Shown here: in pieces, positions 43,852 to 51,894 of the stretch
Position numbering within the stretch: the stretch's first letter is position 1
How the letters are laid out: the number at the start of each line of letters is the position of its first letter
Source of the DNA: Terriglobales bacterium
Lineage (GTDB): Bacteria; Acidobacteriota; Terriglobia; Terriglobales; Acidobacteriaceae
Assembly (NCBI GenBank): GCA_025980765.1
Contig: JAICXB010000006.1
Coordinates: 1 to 64,000, forward strand
Reading direction: 5' to 3'
DNA length: 64,000 nucleotides
Translations under genes and position numbers: made by a program
The notes under the pieces: generated by a model
Told to the model about the DNA's origin: nothing
What the model saw: the letters and a program-made list of their open reading frames with translations, nothing else
Databases searched by the model: none

Positions 43852-44382
43852 TTACTTGGCTAACGTCACGTAGTCCACTTTGTCGGCGACGCTTTCGTGG
43901 CGGAATGCTTTCAGGATCTCGGAGTGGTGGATCAGGAACACTCCGGGAAGCTGAAAGGAATCGCCGATAACTTTACCCATTCCGTTTGTAAGCATTACGC
44001 GCTCACGCAGCTCACGTTTCCAGACTTTCCATCCGAATAGCTGTTTGAGAGTGCCGCGCTTTAGTAAGAAAGCGCGGTAGAGTTCCCGTCCCCGATCACT
44101 GACGCGATGCTCGTTGCTTAGTCCAAATCGGGAGAAGAATTTCTGCGCCTGCTCCTCAGTTCCCATGTGGACGAACGCTAACTGCGCTCCAGTAGCAGCG
44201 ATTTCAGAGAGCTTCGTCGCGATCTCCGAAACCGCCTGCACGCAATAGGGTCAGCCAAAATGACGAAGAAAGACAAGGAGCAGCGGCTGCTGATCGCTGA
44301 GCACAGCGAGCGAAACGCCCTTTTGCGTAGTCGCGTTCGCCAGCGCGTTCGAGATGTTCATGATTGGCGCTGTTTGTGACAT
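43852..44382 (-). CDS. Peroxiredoxin-like (AhpC/TSA) protein with in-frame TGA (UPYC)
   Basis: Conventional reading gives only a 129-residue frame from GTG 44241. From ATG 44382 the same frame reads MSQTAPIMNISNALANATTQ, then LLLVFLRHFG-TGA-PYCVQAV, and on to the stop at 43852: 176 residues. LVFLRHFGCxxC is the redox motif of the AhpC/TSA (PRXL2-like) family, so TGA stands exactly at the first cysteine and most likely encodes selenocysteine (residue 44). The downstream part (AFVHMGTEEQAQKFFSRFGL, DSFQLPGVFLI) is intact thioredoxin fold. It would reduce peroxides or act as a thiol oxidoreductase. No good ribosome site is visible at either ATG (44382 or 44361). Same-strand S9 peptidase gene upstream. 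Confidence 0.75.
44215..44242 (-). promoter_or_regulatory. Possible SECIS hairpin (peroxiredoxin-like gene)
   Basis: After the TGA, CGT pairs with ACG and GCGGT with ATCGC around loop TTCGGAG; about nine pairs with a small bulge. The apical loop starts about 20 nt past the TGA. If the weak top pairs open, the loop starts GU. Drawn by hand. Confidence 0.3.
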
Positions 44383-44475
44383 TTCAAGATCGCTAAATGG
44401 CCGATTCCACTGAACCAAACTTAGTTCAGTTTGTGCTTTACTTCGTGTACGTCCGTGTGTTCGTGCTAAAAAATG

Positions 44476-46464
44476 TTACTCAAGCGAGCATCCGCACGGG
44501 GGCGCCGGCACATACTTTTTCAAGAAATCTGCCACCCGCGTGTACGCGTCGATCTGGTTTTCGACTCGGGCGAAACCGTGTCCTTCGTTGTCGTAAATCT
44601 TCAAGTCGACAACGCCCCCGCGTTTGCGCACGGCATCGGCCACTTGCTGGGCTTCCGACTTCGGACATCGCGGATCATTGCCCCCCGCCAACAGAAGCAG
44701 GGGCGCCTTGATGCGATCGACAAAGTTAATCGGACTGCGATCCTCCCACAATGCTTTATTTTTCACAGGATCGCCCATCGTCGCCAGATCATATTCGCGC
44801 AGCAGCGGATCTTCATGCTCCACTTCGGTAAACCAGTTCACAAATGGAACAATGGGCACGCCTGCTGCCCAGGTGTCCGGAGACTTGGTGACCGCCATCA
44901 TGGACATGTATCCACCATAGCTTCCGCCCATGATGACCAGCTTCTTCGGATCGACATAGCCTGTCTTCTGAATCCAATCCGCAGCAGCAAGCACGTCCTG
45001 TAGGTCGCCGCCACCCATGTCGAAGCGATTGGCGTCCATGAATTCTTTGCCGTAGCCGGTCGAGCCGCGATAGTTGGGAGCGATGACGAGGTAACCCTGG
45101 TTGGCCAGATATTGAACAAGACGATTGAAGCTGTTTACCGTTTGCGATTGCGGGCCGCCATGCACGTACACGATCGCCGGATGTGTGTGGTCGCGCGGTG
45201 CGTTGTCCGGCACGTAAACGAAGGCGGAAATCTGGTACTTGCCGTCACTGCTGGGGTAGTGAACTAGAAACGGCTCTACCAGGTCTCCTGTATTGATTCC
45301 GGCCAGCATCGAGTAGGTGAGCTGCTTCGACAGCCGGTCGGCACAGTTGTAGACCCACACATCGTTAGGCGAAGCTGGCCCATTATGGTAATAGAGCAGC
45401 CGCTGCCCATCGGGTGAGAACGAGCTCCCAGAACCGCCCAGTTCGTTCACGCCTTTCGGCAGCGGAAGAGATGTTGTTTGCTTTGACGCGATGTCATACA
45501 GGAAAATTTCGGTGTTGCCATCGACATTCGCCGTCCAGGTTAGCCGCTTGCTGTCGGGCGAAAATGTTCCCGAGCCGATCTCCCACTTCTCATTCGTAAG
45601 CCAGTCGATTTTCTTGCTTGCGATCTCGAGCAGGCCGGCATTGTCATATCCGTTCGCGTTCGATGTAATCAGCAGATACTTGCCGTCGGGCGAGAACGCC
45701 GTCGCCTGATAATTGTGCTCGTCTGTGTGCGGCGTAAGTAGCGAGGCCTTACCTGTAGCCACATCGGCCAGAAAGATGTTGGAGTTCTTTCCCGTTGCGT
45801 GCTGTTGGGTGTAAGCAATTTGTTTCCCATCCGGCGACCACAGTGGGCCCGTGTTGCCCAGCTCCTTGGGAGTATTCGAGGTGAGGGCGCGCGCACGTTT
45901 GGTCAGCACATCCATGATGTCAATCTCAAACGTCGATGATGTGCGCGGCTTGTACATGTAAGCGATGTAGCGCGAATCCGGAGACCAGGCCTGGCCCTCC
46001 TCGGCGGAATCAGGCGTGTTAGTCAGATTTACCACTGCTCCCGTTTTGGGAGAGACAATCAGCAGGTCCCACTGCTCGTCCCCATCATGATCGGAGTTGA
46101 AAGCGATCCATCTGCCATCCGGCGACCATGCGGGATCGATCTGGCGCTGATCGCTGACCGTCAATTGGCTCGGCCAGCCGCCATCGGCAGGCACAAGCCA
46201 GAGGTTGTTTCTGCCAGAGATATTGCTGATGAACGCTACAGTTTTCCCGTCGGGAGACCAAGTGGTGCCTCCGACAATTCGCGTCATGTATAGCTTCTCA
46301 ATCGACAGCGGCTGCACATCGCGTCCCAGGATCTTGCTGGCGATCTGCTGGGGATCGGTGATGACCTGAGAATAATTCGGGGGAACAGGAGCCGGAGTAG
46401 ATTGCGCCAACAGCGAAGATGCCATGAGAGCAAAGATAACAGGGAGCATGATAAACCGTACCAC
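44476..46464 (-). CDS. S9-family prolyl oligopeptidase-type serine peptidase
   Basis: 662 residues from GTG 46464 (an ATG five codons on is an alternative), with signal peptide LPVIFALMASSLLAQ. The N-terminal ~370 residues are a TolB/PD40-type propeller with many WSPDGK(T/Q/Y) repeats. The C-terminal hydrolase has HGGPQSQ, nucleophile GGSYGGYMSMM, Asp in GGNDPRCP and His in NEGHGFAR. It is a secreted dipeptidyl-peptidase or acylaminoacyl-peptidase-like enzyme, probably for peptide breakdown. Full length for the S9C type. Confidence 0.92.
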   Translation of the reverse strand: MVRFIMLPVIFALMASSLLAQSTPAPVPPNYSQVITDPQQIASKILGRDVQPLSIEKLYMTRIVGGTTWSPDGKTVAFISNISGRNNLWLVPADGGWPSQLTVSDQRQIDPAWSPDGRWIAFNSDHDGDEQWDLLIVSPKTGAVVNLTNTPDSAEEGQAWSPDSRYIAYMYKPRTSSTFEIDIMDVLTKRARALTSNTPKELGNTGPLWSPDGKQIAYTQQHATGKNSNIFLADVATGKASLLTPHTDEHNYQATAFSPDGKYLLITSNANGYDNAGLLEIASKKIDWLTNEKWEIGSGTFSPDSKRLTWTANVDGNTEIFLYDIASKQTTSLPLPKGVNELGGSGSSFSPDGQRLLYYHNGPASPNDVWVYNCADRLSKQLTYSMLAGINTGDLVEPFLVHYPSSDGKYQISAFVYVPDNAPRDHTHPAIVYVHGGPQSQTVNSFNRLVQYLANQGYLVIAPNYRGSTGYGKEFMDANRFDMGGGDLQDVLAAADWIQKTGYVDPKKLVIMGGSYGGYMSMMAVTKSPDTWAAGVPIVPFVNWFTEVEHEDPLLREYDLATMGDPVKNKALWEDRSPINFVDRIKAPLLLLAGGNDPRCPKSEAQQVADAVRKRGGVVDLKIYDNEGHGFARVENQIDAYTRVADFLKKYVPAPPCGCSLE

Positions 46465-46476
46465 GGAGCCAAAAGA

Positions 46477-46572
46477 ATGCGTTTCAGGTTTCGAGTTTCA
46501 AGTTTTACAGTCTGAGTTTCCGCCGCAAGCTTTGGTCACCCGAAACTTGAAAGCTGAAACTCGAAACTTTAA
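46477..46572. repeat. GTTTCGAG inverted-array element
   Basis: Left arm TGCGTTTCAGGTTTCGAGTT, then TCAAG; right arm CGAAACTTGAAAGCTGAAAC, then TCGAAACTTT. It lies between nth and the S9 gene, and its right edge forms the TAA stop of nth. A single CACGGAG unit lies at 46462. Confidence 0.75.
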
Positions 46573-47282
46573 GGTTTTGCGCTCTTATGAATCTCGACCG
46601 TTGACCAGGTTTTATCGGCGGCATGGCAAACCTTCTCCAGCTTGCAGTCTATGCATTTCGGTTTGCGCGCGACACAGAGCGCGCGGCCGTGCCAGATCAC
46701 GCGGTGGGAGAAGTCAATCCACTGGTCGCGGGGAAGGATCCGCATTAAATCTTGTTCGATCTTCCCTGCCTCGGTCTCCCTGGTCAGTTCGAGGCGTCGT
46801 GAAATGCGCTGGACATGGGTATCCACTACCACCCCTTCGGCTTTGCCGAACCATGATCCCAGAACAACGTTCGCCGTCTTCCGCGCTGCGCCGGGAACCA
46901 TGGTGAGCTTCTCCATTGTGTCGGGTACCTGTCCGCCAAATTCTTCGACAATCTTCCTGGCCGCGCCAACCAGCGATTTCGATTTGTTGCGAAAGAAGCC
47001 GGTCGAGCGAATCTCCGGCTCGAGTTCCTCAGGCTTCAGCGCAGCAAAGTGCTGCGGAGTGGGATATTTCGCGAACAATCCTGGCGTGACCATATTCACG
47101 CGCACATCAGTGCATTGTGCCGACAGAATCGTAGCTACCAGCAGCTCCCAGGCGCTGGAGTGATGCAGCGCGCATTTCGCATTGGGATACATCTCTTTGA
47201 GGCCGGCAAGGATTTGTTGCACTCTTGCGAGGGCTGTGGCATCGAACTTCGACGCGATCTTTCGGGAAGCCTTGGCTGGCAT
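46569..47282 (-). CDS. nth: Endonuclease III
   Basis: 237 residues. ELLVATILSAQCTDVRVN is the classic Nth segment. The helix-hairpin-helix MVPGAARKTANVVLG carries the catalytic Lys, and VVDTHVQRISRRL the catalytic Asp. The 4Fe-4S loop CVARKPKCIDCKLEKVC is intact. It removes oxidised pyrimidines in base excision repair. The C-terminal ~15 residues extend past the cluster, and the stop codon comes from the adjacent repeat. Confidence 0.96.
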   Translation of the reverse strand: MPAKASRKIASKFDATALARVQQILAGLKEMYPNAKCALHHSSAWELLVATILSAQCTDVRVNMVTPGLFAKYPTPQHFAALKPEELEPEIRSTGFFRNKSKSLVGAARKIVEEFGGQVPDTMEKLTMVPGAARKTANVVLGSWFGKAEGVVVDTHVQRISRRLELTRETEAGKIEQDLMRILPRDQWIDFSHRVIWHGRALCVARKPKCIDCKLEKVCHAADKTWSTVEIHKSAKP

Positions 47283-47308
47283 AAAGGGATTCTACACAGC
47301 AGCTTTTC

Positions 47309-47451
47309 AGTACGGAGACACACGAAAAGAGATTTCGGGTTTCGGGATTCGGCCCGCCCTAACGTCGACAGAGCGCTTATCGCTAACCTGAAACTCGAAA
47401 CCTGAAACCTGAAACGTCTTTCTCCGTGCCTCCGTGTCTCCGTGGTGAACC
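47309..47451. repeat. Composite nested element: CACGGAG outside, GTTTC inside
   Basis: The outer arms are CAGTACGGAGACACACG at the left and TTTCTCCGTGCCTCCGTGTC plus TCCGTGGTGAACC at the right. Inside are GATTTCGGGTTTCGGGATTC (left) and CGAAACCTGAAACCTGAAAC (right) arms. Two different array families form concentric inverted repeats. It lies in the shared leader of divergent nth and the aconitase-family gene. Confidence 0.7.
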
Positions 47452-47480
47452 CTTTACTCCAGTCTTGCTAAAATTTAAGG

Positions 47481-49514
47481 GTGTCTAACCCACTTCTCAG
47501 CCGCGAAGTCCATAAGCGTGCCAACTCTGTAAAGCTGAAAGGCCGCATTCTCTTCCTCACCGAAGATCCTGAGCTGATCCGCCGCCAATTGGCGGGTGAG
47601 GACCTAGCGTGGGACACGAAGAATCCGGCAAACAATCCCAAGTTGCGCGACGACATTTCGACCGACGAGATCACTCCGGCGCATATCTGTTTTTTCTTCG
47701 ACGAGACCCTCGGCGAATTTCCTTATACCGGACTTAAATGCGGCAGCGAGCTGCCGATCAAGCGAAGCGATGTCAAGAAGGGCGGCTTCATAGCCGCCGT
47801 GAGTGGAAAGCGGCGGGGCAAGGGCTCCAGCCGGGAGCAATCGCCATATGCTGAGCTGTCGGCGGGAATTCAGCTAGTGATCGCGGAAAACATTGAACGC
47901 ATTTACAAGCAGAATTGCCAAAACCTGGGCGTGCTGACTTCGACTGATTTCACTCTGATCGACTGCATACGACGCGGCGAGGAGATTCCGCTGGAAGTCT
48001 TCACCCGCGGAGAGGACGAGATCACCCGCCAGGTGATCGAATACGGCGGCCTGTTCCCGTTCAACGTCGCGCGCATGCAGGGCAAAGTCACCATTCCTGC
48101 CATCGACACTAAGCAGCGCCCGATGACCGTAACCGAAAAAATCTTCGCGCGACACATGATCTCACCCGAAGGCAAGACCGGAATTCCCGCAGTAAAACCC
48201 GGCGACTCCGGCTTCGCCCGCACTGACCTTCGCTTCAGCCATGAGTACGTGACGCCAATGGCGGCGATCTTCTACGAACATTTTGTCGGCAAAGATGCGC
48301 CCGTGAACGACCGCTCCAGCATCATCTTCTTTCGCGATCACCTTACGTTTCTTGACGAGGTGCTCTCGGAAGAAAAGCGCAAGATGGGTCTGCTCGATCT
48401 GGCCACTCAGCTCAAGTTGAAGCAGCAGAATTTTGCACAGGCGCAAGGCATCAGGCTGCATGGCGAACTTAAAGACCGGAAGGGATCTGAGGGAATCTGC
48501 CATTCCATCGTTGCCGAAAGTTATGCTCTGCCCGGCCAACTCAACGTGGGATCGGATTCGCACACACCGCATGTCGGCGCTGTAGGGTGTGTGGCCTTCG
48601 GCATCGGCACTACCGATGTCTTCAATTCATGGATCACGAAGGATGTTCGCGTCAGAGTTCCCGAATCGGTAAAGGTGATCATTCGCGGAAAGCGGCGTCC
48701 CAATGTCACTGCCAAGGACTACATCCTGAAGCTGCTGGCGATGGACTACATCCGCAGCGGCAAAGCCCTGGCAAAAGTCATGGAATACTCCGGCGAAGCC
48801 ATCGAGGAGCTCGGAGTGGATGAGCGCGCCACCATGTGCAACATGGCGGCCGAGATCGGCGGGTTCACCGGCATCGTCGCGCCTGATCGGAAGGTCATGG
48901 ATTTCCTTGTGGAGCGCCGCAAAATGCCGCGCGCTGAAGCGGATAAGCTGATCGTAGGCCTGCACAGTGACCCCGACGCGCAATATGCACACGTGATCGA
49001 AATGGATGCCGCCGAAATTTATCCCATGATCGCGACCCCCGGAGATCCCGGAAACGGCAAGTACATTCGCGACCTCAACACTCCGGTGCCAGTCGAGATC
49101 GCTTACGGTGGCACCTGCACCGCAGGCAAGAATGAAGACATGGACATGTATGCCGCTGTGCTCAACAACGCGCTGCAGCAAGGTCAGCGAGTTGCGCCGT
49201 CGGTGCAGTTCTATATCCAGTTCGGGTCGCAGGAAACCCGCGAGTATTGCGTGCGCAAGGGGTATCTGGATGTCTTCCAGAGAGCCGGAGCCAAAGTGAT
49301 AGAGCCGAGTTGCGGAGCCTGCATCAACGCGGGTCCGGGCGTCTCGACGCGTCCTGACCAGGTAGTAATCAGCGCGCAAAACCGGAATTTTCCCGGACGC
49401 AGCGGACCGGGACAGATGTATCTTGCCAGCCCGCTGACGGTCGCCGCCAGCGCCATTGCCGGTTATATCACCGAATACGAACCGGCGGAGCAGCGAGAGT
49501 TGGTGGAAGCATGA
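47481..49514 (+). CDS. Aconitase-family hydratase with N-terminal swivel domain
   Basis: 677 residues. Residues ~20-170 look like the swivel (domain 4) with DDISTDEITPAHICF and GKRRGKGSSREQSPYAEL. The large Fe-S domains follow (NVGSDSHTPHVGAVG near 350, cluster Cys in GGTCTAGKNEDM and EPSCGACINAGPG). Usual aconitases carry the swivel at the C-terminus, so this is a permuted layout. It probably isomerises citrate or a related acid (isopropylmalate, homocitrate); substrate not settled. GTG 47481 has only AAGG, directly adjacent. An 84-codon gene overlaps its stop (ATGA). Confidence 0.82.
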   Translation: MSNPLLSREVHKRANSVKLKGRILFLTEDPELIRRQLAGEDLAWDTKNPANNPKLRDDISTDEITPAHICFFFDETLGEFPYTGLKCGSELPIKRSDVKKGGFIAAVSGKRRGKGSSREQSPYAELSAGIQLVIAENIERIYKQNCQNLGVLTSTDFTLIDCIRRGEEIPLEVFTRGEDEITRQVIEYGGLFPFNVARMQGKVTIPAIDTKQRPMTVTEKIFARHMISPEGKTGIPAVKPGDSGFARTDLRFSHEYVTPMAAIFYEHFVGKDAPVNDRSSIIFFRDHLTFLDEVLSEEKRKMGLLDLATQLKLKQQNFAQAQGIRLHGELKDRKGSEGICHSIVAESYALPGQLNVGSDSHTPHVGAVGCVAFGIGTTDVFNSWITKDVRVRVPESVKVIIRGKRRPNVTAKDYILKLLAMDYIRSGKALAKVMEYSGEAIEELGVDERATMCNMAAEIGGFTGIVAPDRKVMDFLVERRKMPRAEADKLIVGLHSDPDAQYAHVIEMDAAEIYPMIATPGDPGNGKYIRDLNTPVPVEIAYGGTCTAGKNEDMDMYAAVLNNALQQGQRVAPSVQFYIQFGSQETREYCVRKGYLDVFQRAGAKVIEPSCGACINAGPGVSTRPDQVVISAQNRNFPGRSGPGQMYLASPLTVAASAIAGYITEYEPAEQRELVEA

Positions 49515-49765
49515 ACGCAACCGTGCTTGCGTTTGCAGACGAAAAGGCTGCGGTCCACGGGGCACCGAGTCAGGACTTCATCCAGCGCCTGGAGTGCAGA
49601 CTCGCATTGCTGAACGAGCAAATCATCAAGCTGAGCGCACTGGCCGCAAAGGCCACCGATGAAGAGGTCCAAGAGAAATATTGGAGCGCCGCACGGGAGG
49701 TAAGTCGCCAGGCTCGCGAGGTTCGGGAATATCTCACAAAACTCAGCAACACTCCAGGTGCATAG
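49511..49765 (+). CDS. Small helical protein coupled to the aconitase gene
   Basis: 84 residues. The ATG overlaps the stop of the aconitase-family gene (ATGA), so the two are translated together. Residues ~22-80 form a likely coiled coil (RLECRLALLNEQIIKLSALA). No family recognised. Position suggests a role with the enzyme, but this is inference. Confidence 0.6.
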   Translation: MNATVLAFADEKAAVHGAPSQDFIQRLECRLALLNEQIIKLSALAAKATDEEVQEKYWSAAREVSRQAREVREYLTKLSNTPGA

Positions 49766-49827
49766 TAGAAGCGGGCCAAGCCCAGATTTTCTGCTCGCAG
49801 GCAAAGCCTCGGATTCCTCTTCTATCC

Positions 49828-50093
49828 AGCGCTTTCCTGAGAACAGGGAAAAATAACAGGGAATTTGCGCGTTGGTTTGCTGGATCTTCAAATTTGGCCC
49901 AAAATCCGCGATTTTCGTGTTTTGCTGAGGAAACGAACAGGATAGGAACAGGAAAACCTAAGTTTTGCGGCTAAGTCTTTGATTTGCTAGTAGCTAGCAG
50001 CTAACAGCTAGTCGCTGGTTCAAAATAACAGCAAACGAACAGGAAAGCTGCGAGATTTGCACAGCTCCAGTGATTGCAGGTGCGCAGCCGCTT
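49828..50093 (-). repeat. Dispersed ~265 bp element, copy 4
   Basis: Starts CTTTCCTGAGAACAGGG, core CAAATTTGGCCCAAAATCCG, then TTTGCTGAGGAAACGAACAG, a CTAGTAGCTAGCAGCTAACA array and a tail AACAGGAAAGCTGCGAGATT shared with copy 3. The middle block AAGTCTTTGAT is shared, reverse-complemented, with copy 1. Confidence 0.8.
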
Positions 50094-50374
50094 TGATCGG
50101 CTCGTTTGGACAGCCCCGTGGCAGCCCCGTTGCAGCCCCGTTTCAGCCTCATCTTCCGGTGGACGACGCATCATGGAATCGGCTGGTAGAGGGCGTGCCT
50201 AGTATGGCTTGCTGCTGAATAGCAGCCGCTCAAACCTCAAATCGCGCAATTCGAGAATTCCATTGGCTTTCGCGGACTTCCCTGTTGCTAAAATAAAAGG
50301 TTCTCAACGAAATTCCCTGGCGCCGCTTCATAGCTTCGCTTCCGCGGCCCGCAATCATTGGAGAGATTGAAAAA
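50094..50374. other. Intergenic region upstream of ferredoxin
   Basis: No gene seen. Contains the tandem repeat at 50112-50150. The stretch near 50285-50300 (TTGCTAAAATAAAAGG) is AT-rich and may hold the ferredoxin promoter, but no clear -35 box is seen. Confidence 0.4.
50112..50150 (+). repeat. Tandem CAGCCCCGTTG repeat
   Basis: Three near-identical units (CAGCCCCGTGG, CAGCCCCGTTG, CAGCCCCGTTT) and a fourth decayed one. Confidence 0.7.
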
Positions 50375-50635
50375 ATGGCATACGTAATTGCAGAACCTTG
50401 CATTGGCACCAAGGACACCGCGTGTGTGGACGCGTGCCCAGTGGATTGCATTCATCCTAAGAAGGATGCGGAAAAGTTTGCCGATGCTAACCAGCTGTTC
50501 ATCGATCCCGTCGAGTGTATTGACTGCGGCGCCTGCGTTCCGGTGTGTCCGGTGTCTGCAATCTTTGCTGCCGACGATCTGCCGGAAAAATGGAAGGAAT
50601 ACGAGCCGAAGAACGCCCAGTACTTCGGTCGATGA
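50375..50635 (+). CDS. fdxA: 7Fe-type ferredoxin
   Basis: 86 residues. First cluster site: Cys9-x7-Cys17-x3-Cys21-Pro with a further Cys25 (CIGTKDTACVDACPVDCIHP). Second: CIDCGACVPVCP, a complete 4Fe-4S motif. The spacing of the first site fits a 3Fe-4S plus 4Fe-4S (7Fe) ferredoxin. A soluble electron carrier; partner unknown, with the P450 at 26458 one possibility. A hairpin terminator follows. Confidence 0.92.
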   Translation: MAYVIAEPCIGTKDTACVDACPVDCIHPKKDAEKFADANQLFIDPVECIDCGACVPVCPVSAIFAADDLPEKWKEYEPKNAQYFGR

Positions 50636-50662
50636 CATCATCACACAGATCTGATTGCGAAG

Positions 50663-50683
50663 CCCGGCTCCGGCCGGGTATTT
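50663..50683 (+). terminator. Likely terminator after ferredoxin
   Basis: CCCGGC, loop TCCG, GCCGGG, then TATTT. The T-run is short. A second hairpin, ACCAAC...GTTGGT with inner CCGG pairs, follows at about 50688-50715. Confidence 0.5.
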
Positions 50684-50915
50684 CCCACCAACAATCCGGT
50701 CGCAGCCGGTTGGTAACTGTGACGTAACAGCCACTCCGGGTGGAAGAAGACGTCTCGCCGCCGCTTCGAACGACATGGGCCGGAGGTTGCAATCATCCAT
50801 CACATGGTTACGTGAGAGTCGGGTGCGAAGGTTTCAAGCAACACCGAATCCTGGCTGCCACCTTTTATCCATTTGCAGCCTTTGCGCCAGGCAAATCCAA
50901 TACGAGCGGATTAAT

Positions 50916-51710
50916 TTGAAAAGCTTTCAAAGAATATGGACGGGCGTTCGGCTTGTGCCGATTCTCATTGCCTTCTCGGCAGCGACCTTCGCGCAAACCG
51001 ATGAGATTCAGGTCTACGATGCCGAGATTGCTGAGCCGGGTATCTTCAACCTGATGATCCACACAAACTTCACTCCCGTCGGACGCAGGGAGCCAACTTT
51101 TCTCAATGCAATCATTCCAAACGACTCCGTCAATGGCGCCGCGGAATTCGCTTATGGCGTGAAACCATGGTTTGAACAGGGCCTCTATCTTCCCGTGTAC
51201 AGTTTGAACTCAAGCAATCATGGAGCAACTATTAATGGATTCAAGATTCGAGAACTGTTCGTTCGGCCGCATGCTCACGATCGCAAGTTCTTTTACGGGT
51301 TGAATTTCGAGTTCAGCGTCAACGCTTTGTATTGGGAATCGAGGCGTATCACGTCAGAGCTTCGTCCCATTATCGGTGTACACATTCGTCGTTGGGACTT
51401 TATCTACAATCCAATTCTCGATACGGATTACACCGGAGGACTGAAGGGCCTGGAGTTTAATCCGGCAGGGCGAGTTGCTTACAATCTCAGCAGCAAATGG
51501 GCCCTTGCGGCGGAGCAGTATGACGGTTTCGGTCAGCTGCGCAGCTTCGTTCCTCCCGACCAGCAGTTCCATGAAACCTGGGCCGTCTTGGATCGTAACG
51601 GCGGACTGTTCAATGTCGAAACGGGAATTGGCGTGGGCTGGAGCGGAGGCGCAGATAGAGTAACTCTAAAGCTGATGCTATCCCGCGACCTGAACGCCCA
51701 CACTCACTGA
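50916..51710 (+). CDS. Secreted, probably outer-membrane beta-barrel protein
   Basis: 264 residues from TTG 50916, which gives a clean signal peptide (KSFQRIWTGVRLVPILIAFS, cut after TFA). The mature part has alternating aromatic strands (KFFYGLNFEFSVNALYW, WDFIYNPILDTDYTGG, KWALAAEQYDGFGQL) like an outer-membrane barrel of the 'MetA-pathway/transporter' type. The function is unknown. The frame is open further upstream to 50655, without a convincing start. Confidence 0.6.
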   Translation: MKSFQRIWTGVRLVPILIAFSAATFAQTDEIQVYDAEIAEPGIFNLMIHTNFTPVGRREPTFLNAIIPNDSVNGAAEFAYGVKPWFEQGLYLPVYSLNSSNHGATINGFKIRELFVRPHAHDRKFFYGLNFEFSVNALYWESRRITSELRPIIGVHIRRWDFIYNPILDTDYTGGLKGLEFNPAGRVAYNLSSKWALAAEQYDGFGQLRSFVPPDQQFHETWAVLDRNGGLFNVETGIGVGWSGGADRVTLKLMLSRDLNAHTH

Positions 51711-51894
51711 AAATCGCTTTTAGCCCTTTTCGAGGACCACCGAGCAACCACCGCCAGCCAATCGCAAGCCAACCTCTTAAACACTCGCTTGTGCGCTTAG
51801 TGCATAAGTGGTTCCCTCCATCGACGGCAAGGCGCGCGCGTGGCTGTAGCTTCCTTCAAGTCGGTTAGAATCGCATCAGGTCGAGGTCCAACCG

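Noticed and set aside
44409-44430. Hairpin ACTGAAC/GTTCAGT as a terminator of the S9 peptidase gene
   Set aside because: A 7-bp stem without a T-run on the minus strand; too weak to call.
48627-49565. 312-codon minus-strand frame inside the aconitase-family gene
   Set aside because: Shadow frame; the plus strand has clear catalytic motifs.
50375-50635. Ferredoxin and P450 as a redox operon
   Set aside because: The genes are 23 kb apart; a functional link is only possible, not supported by context.
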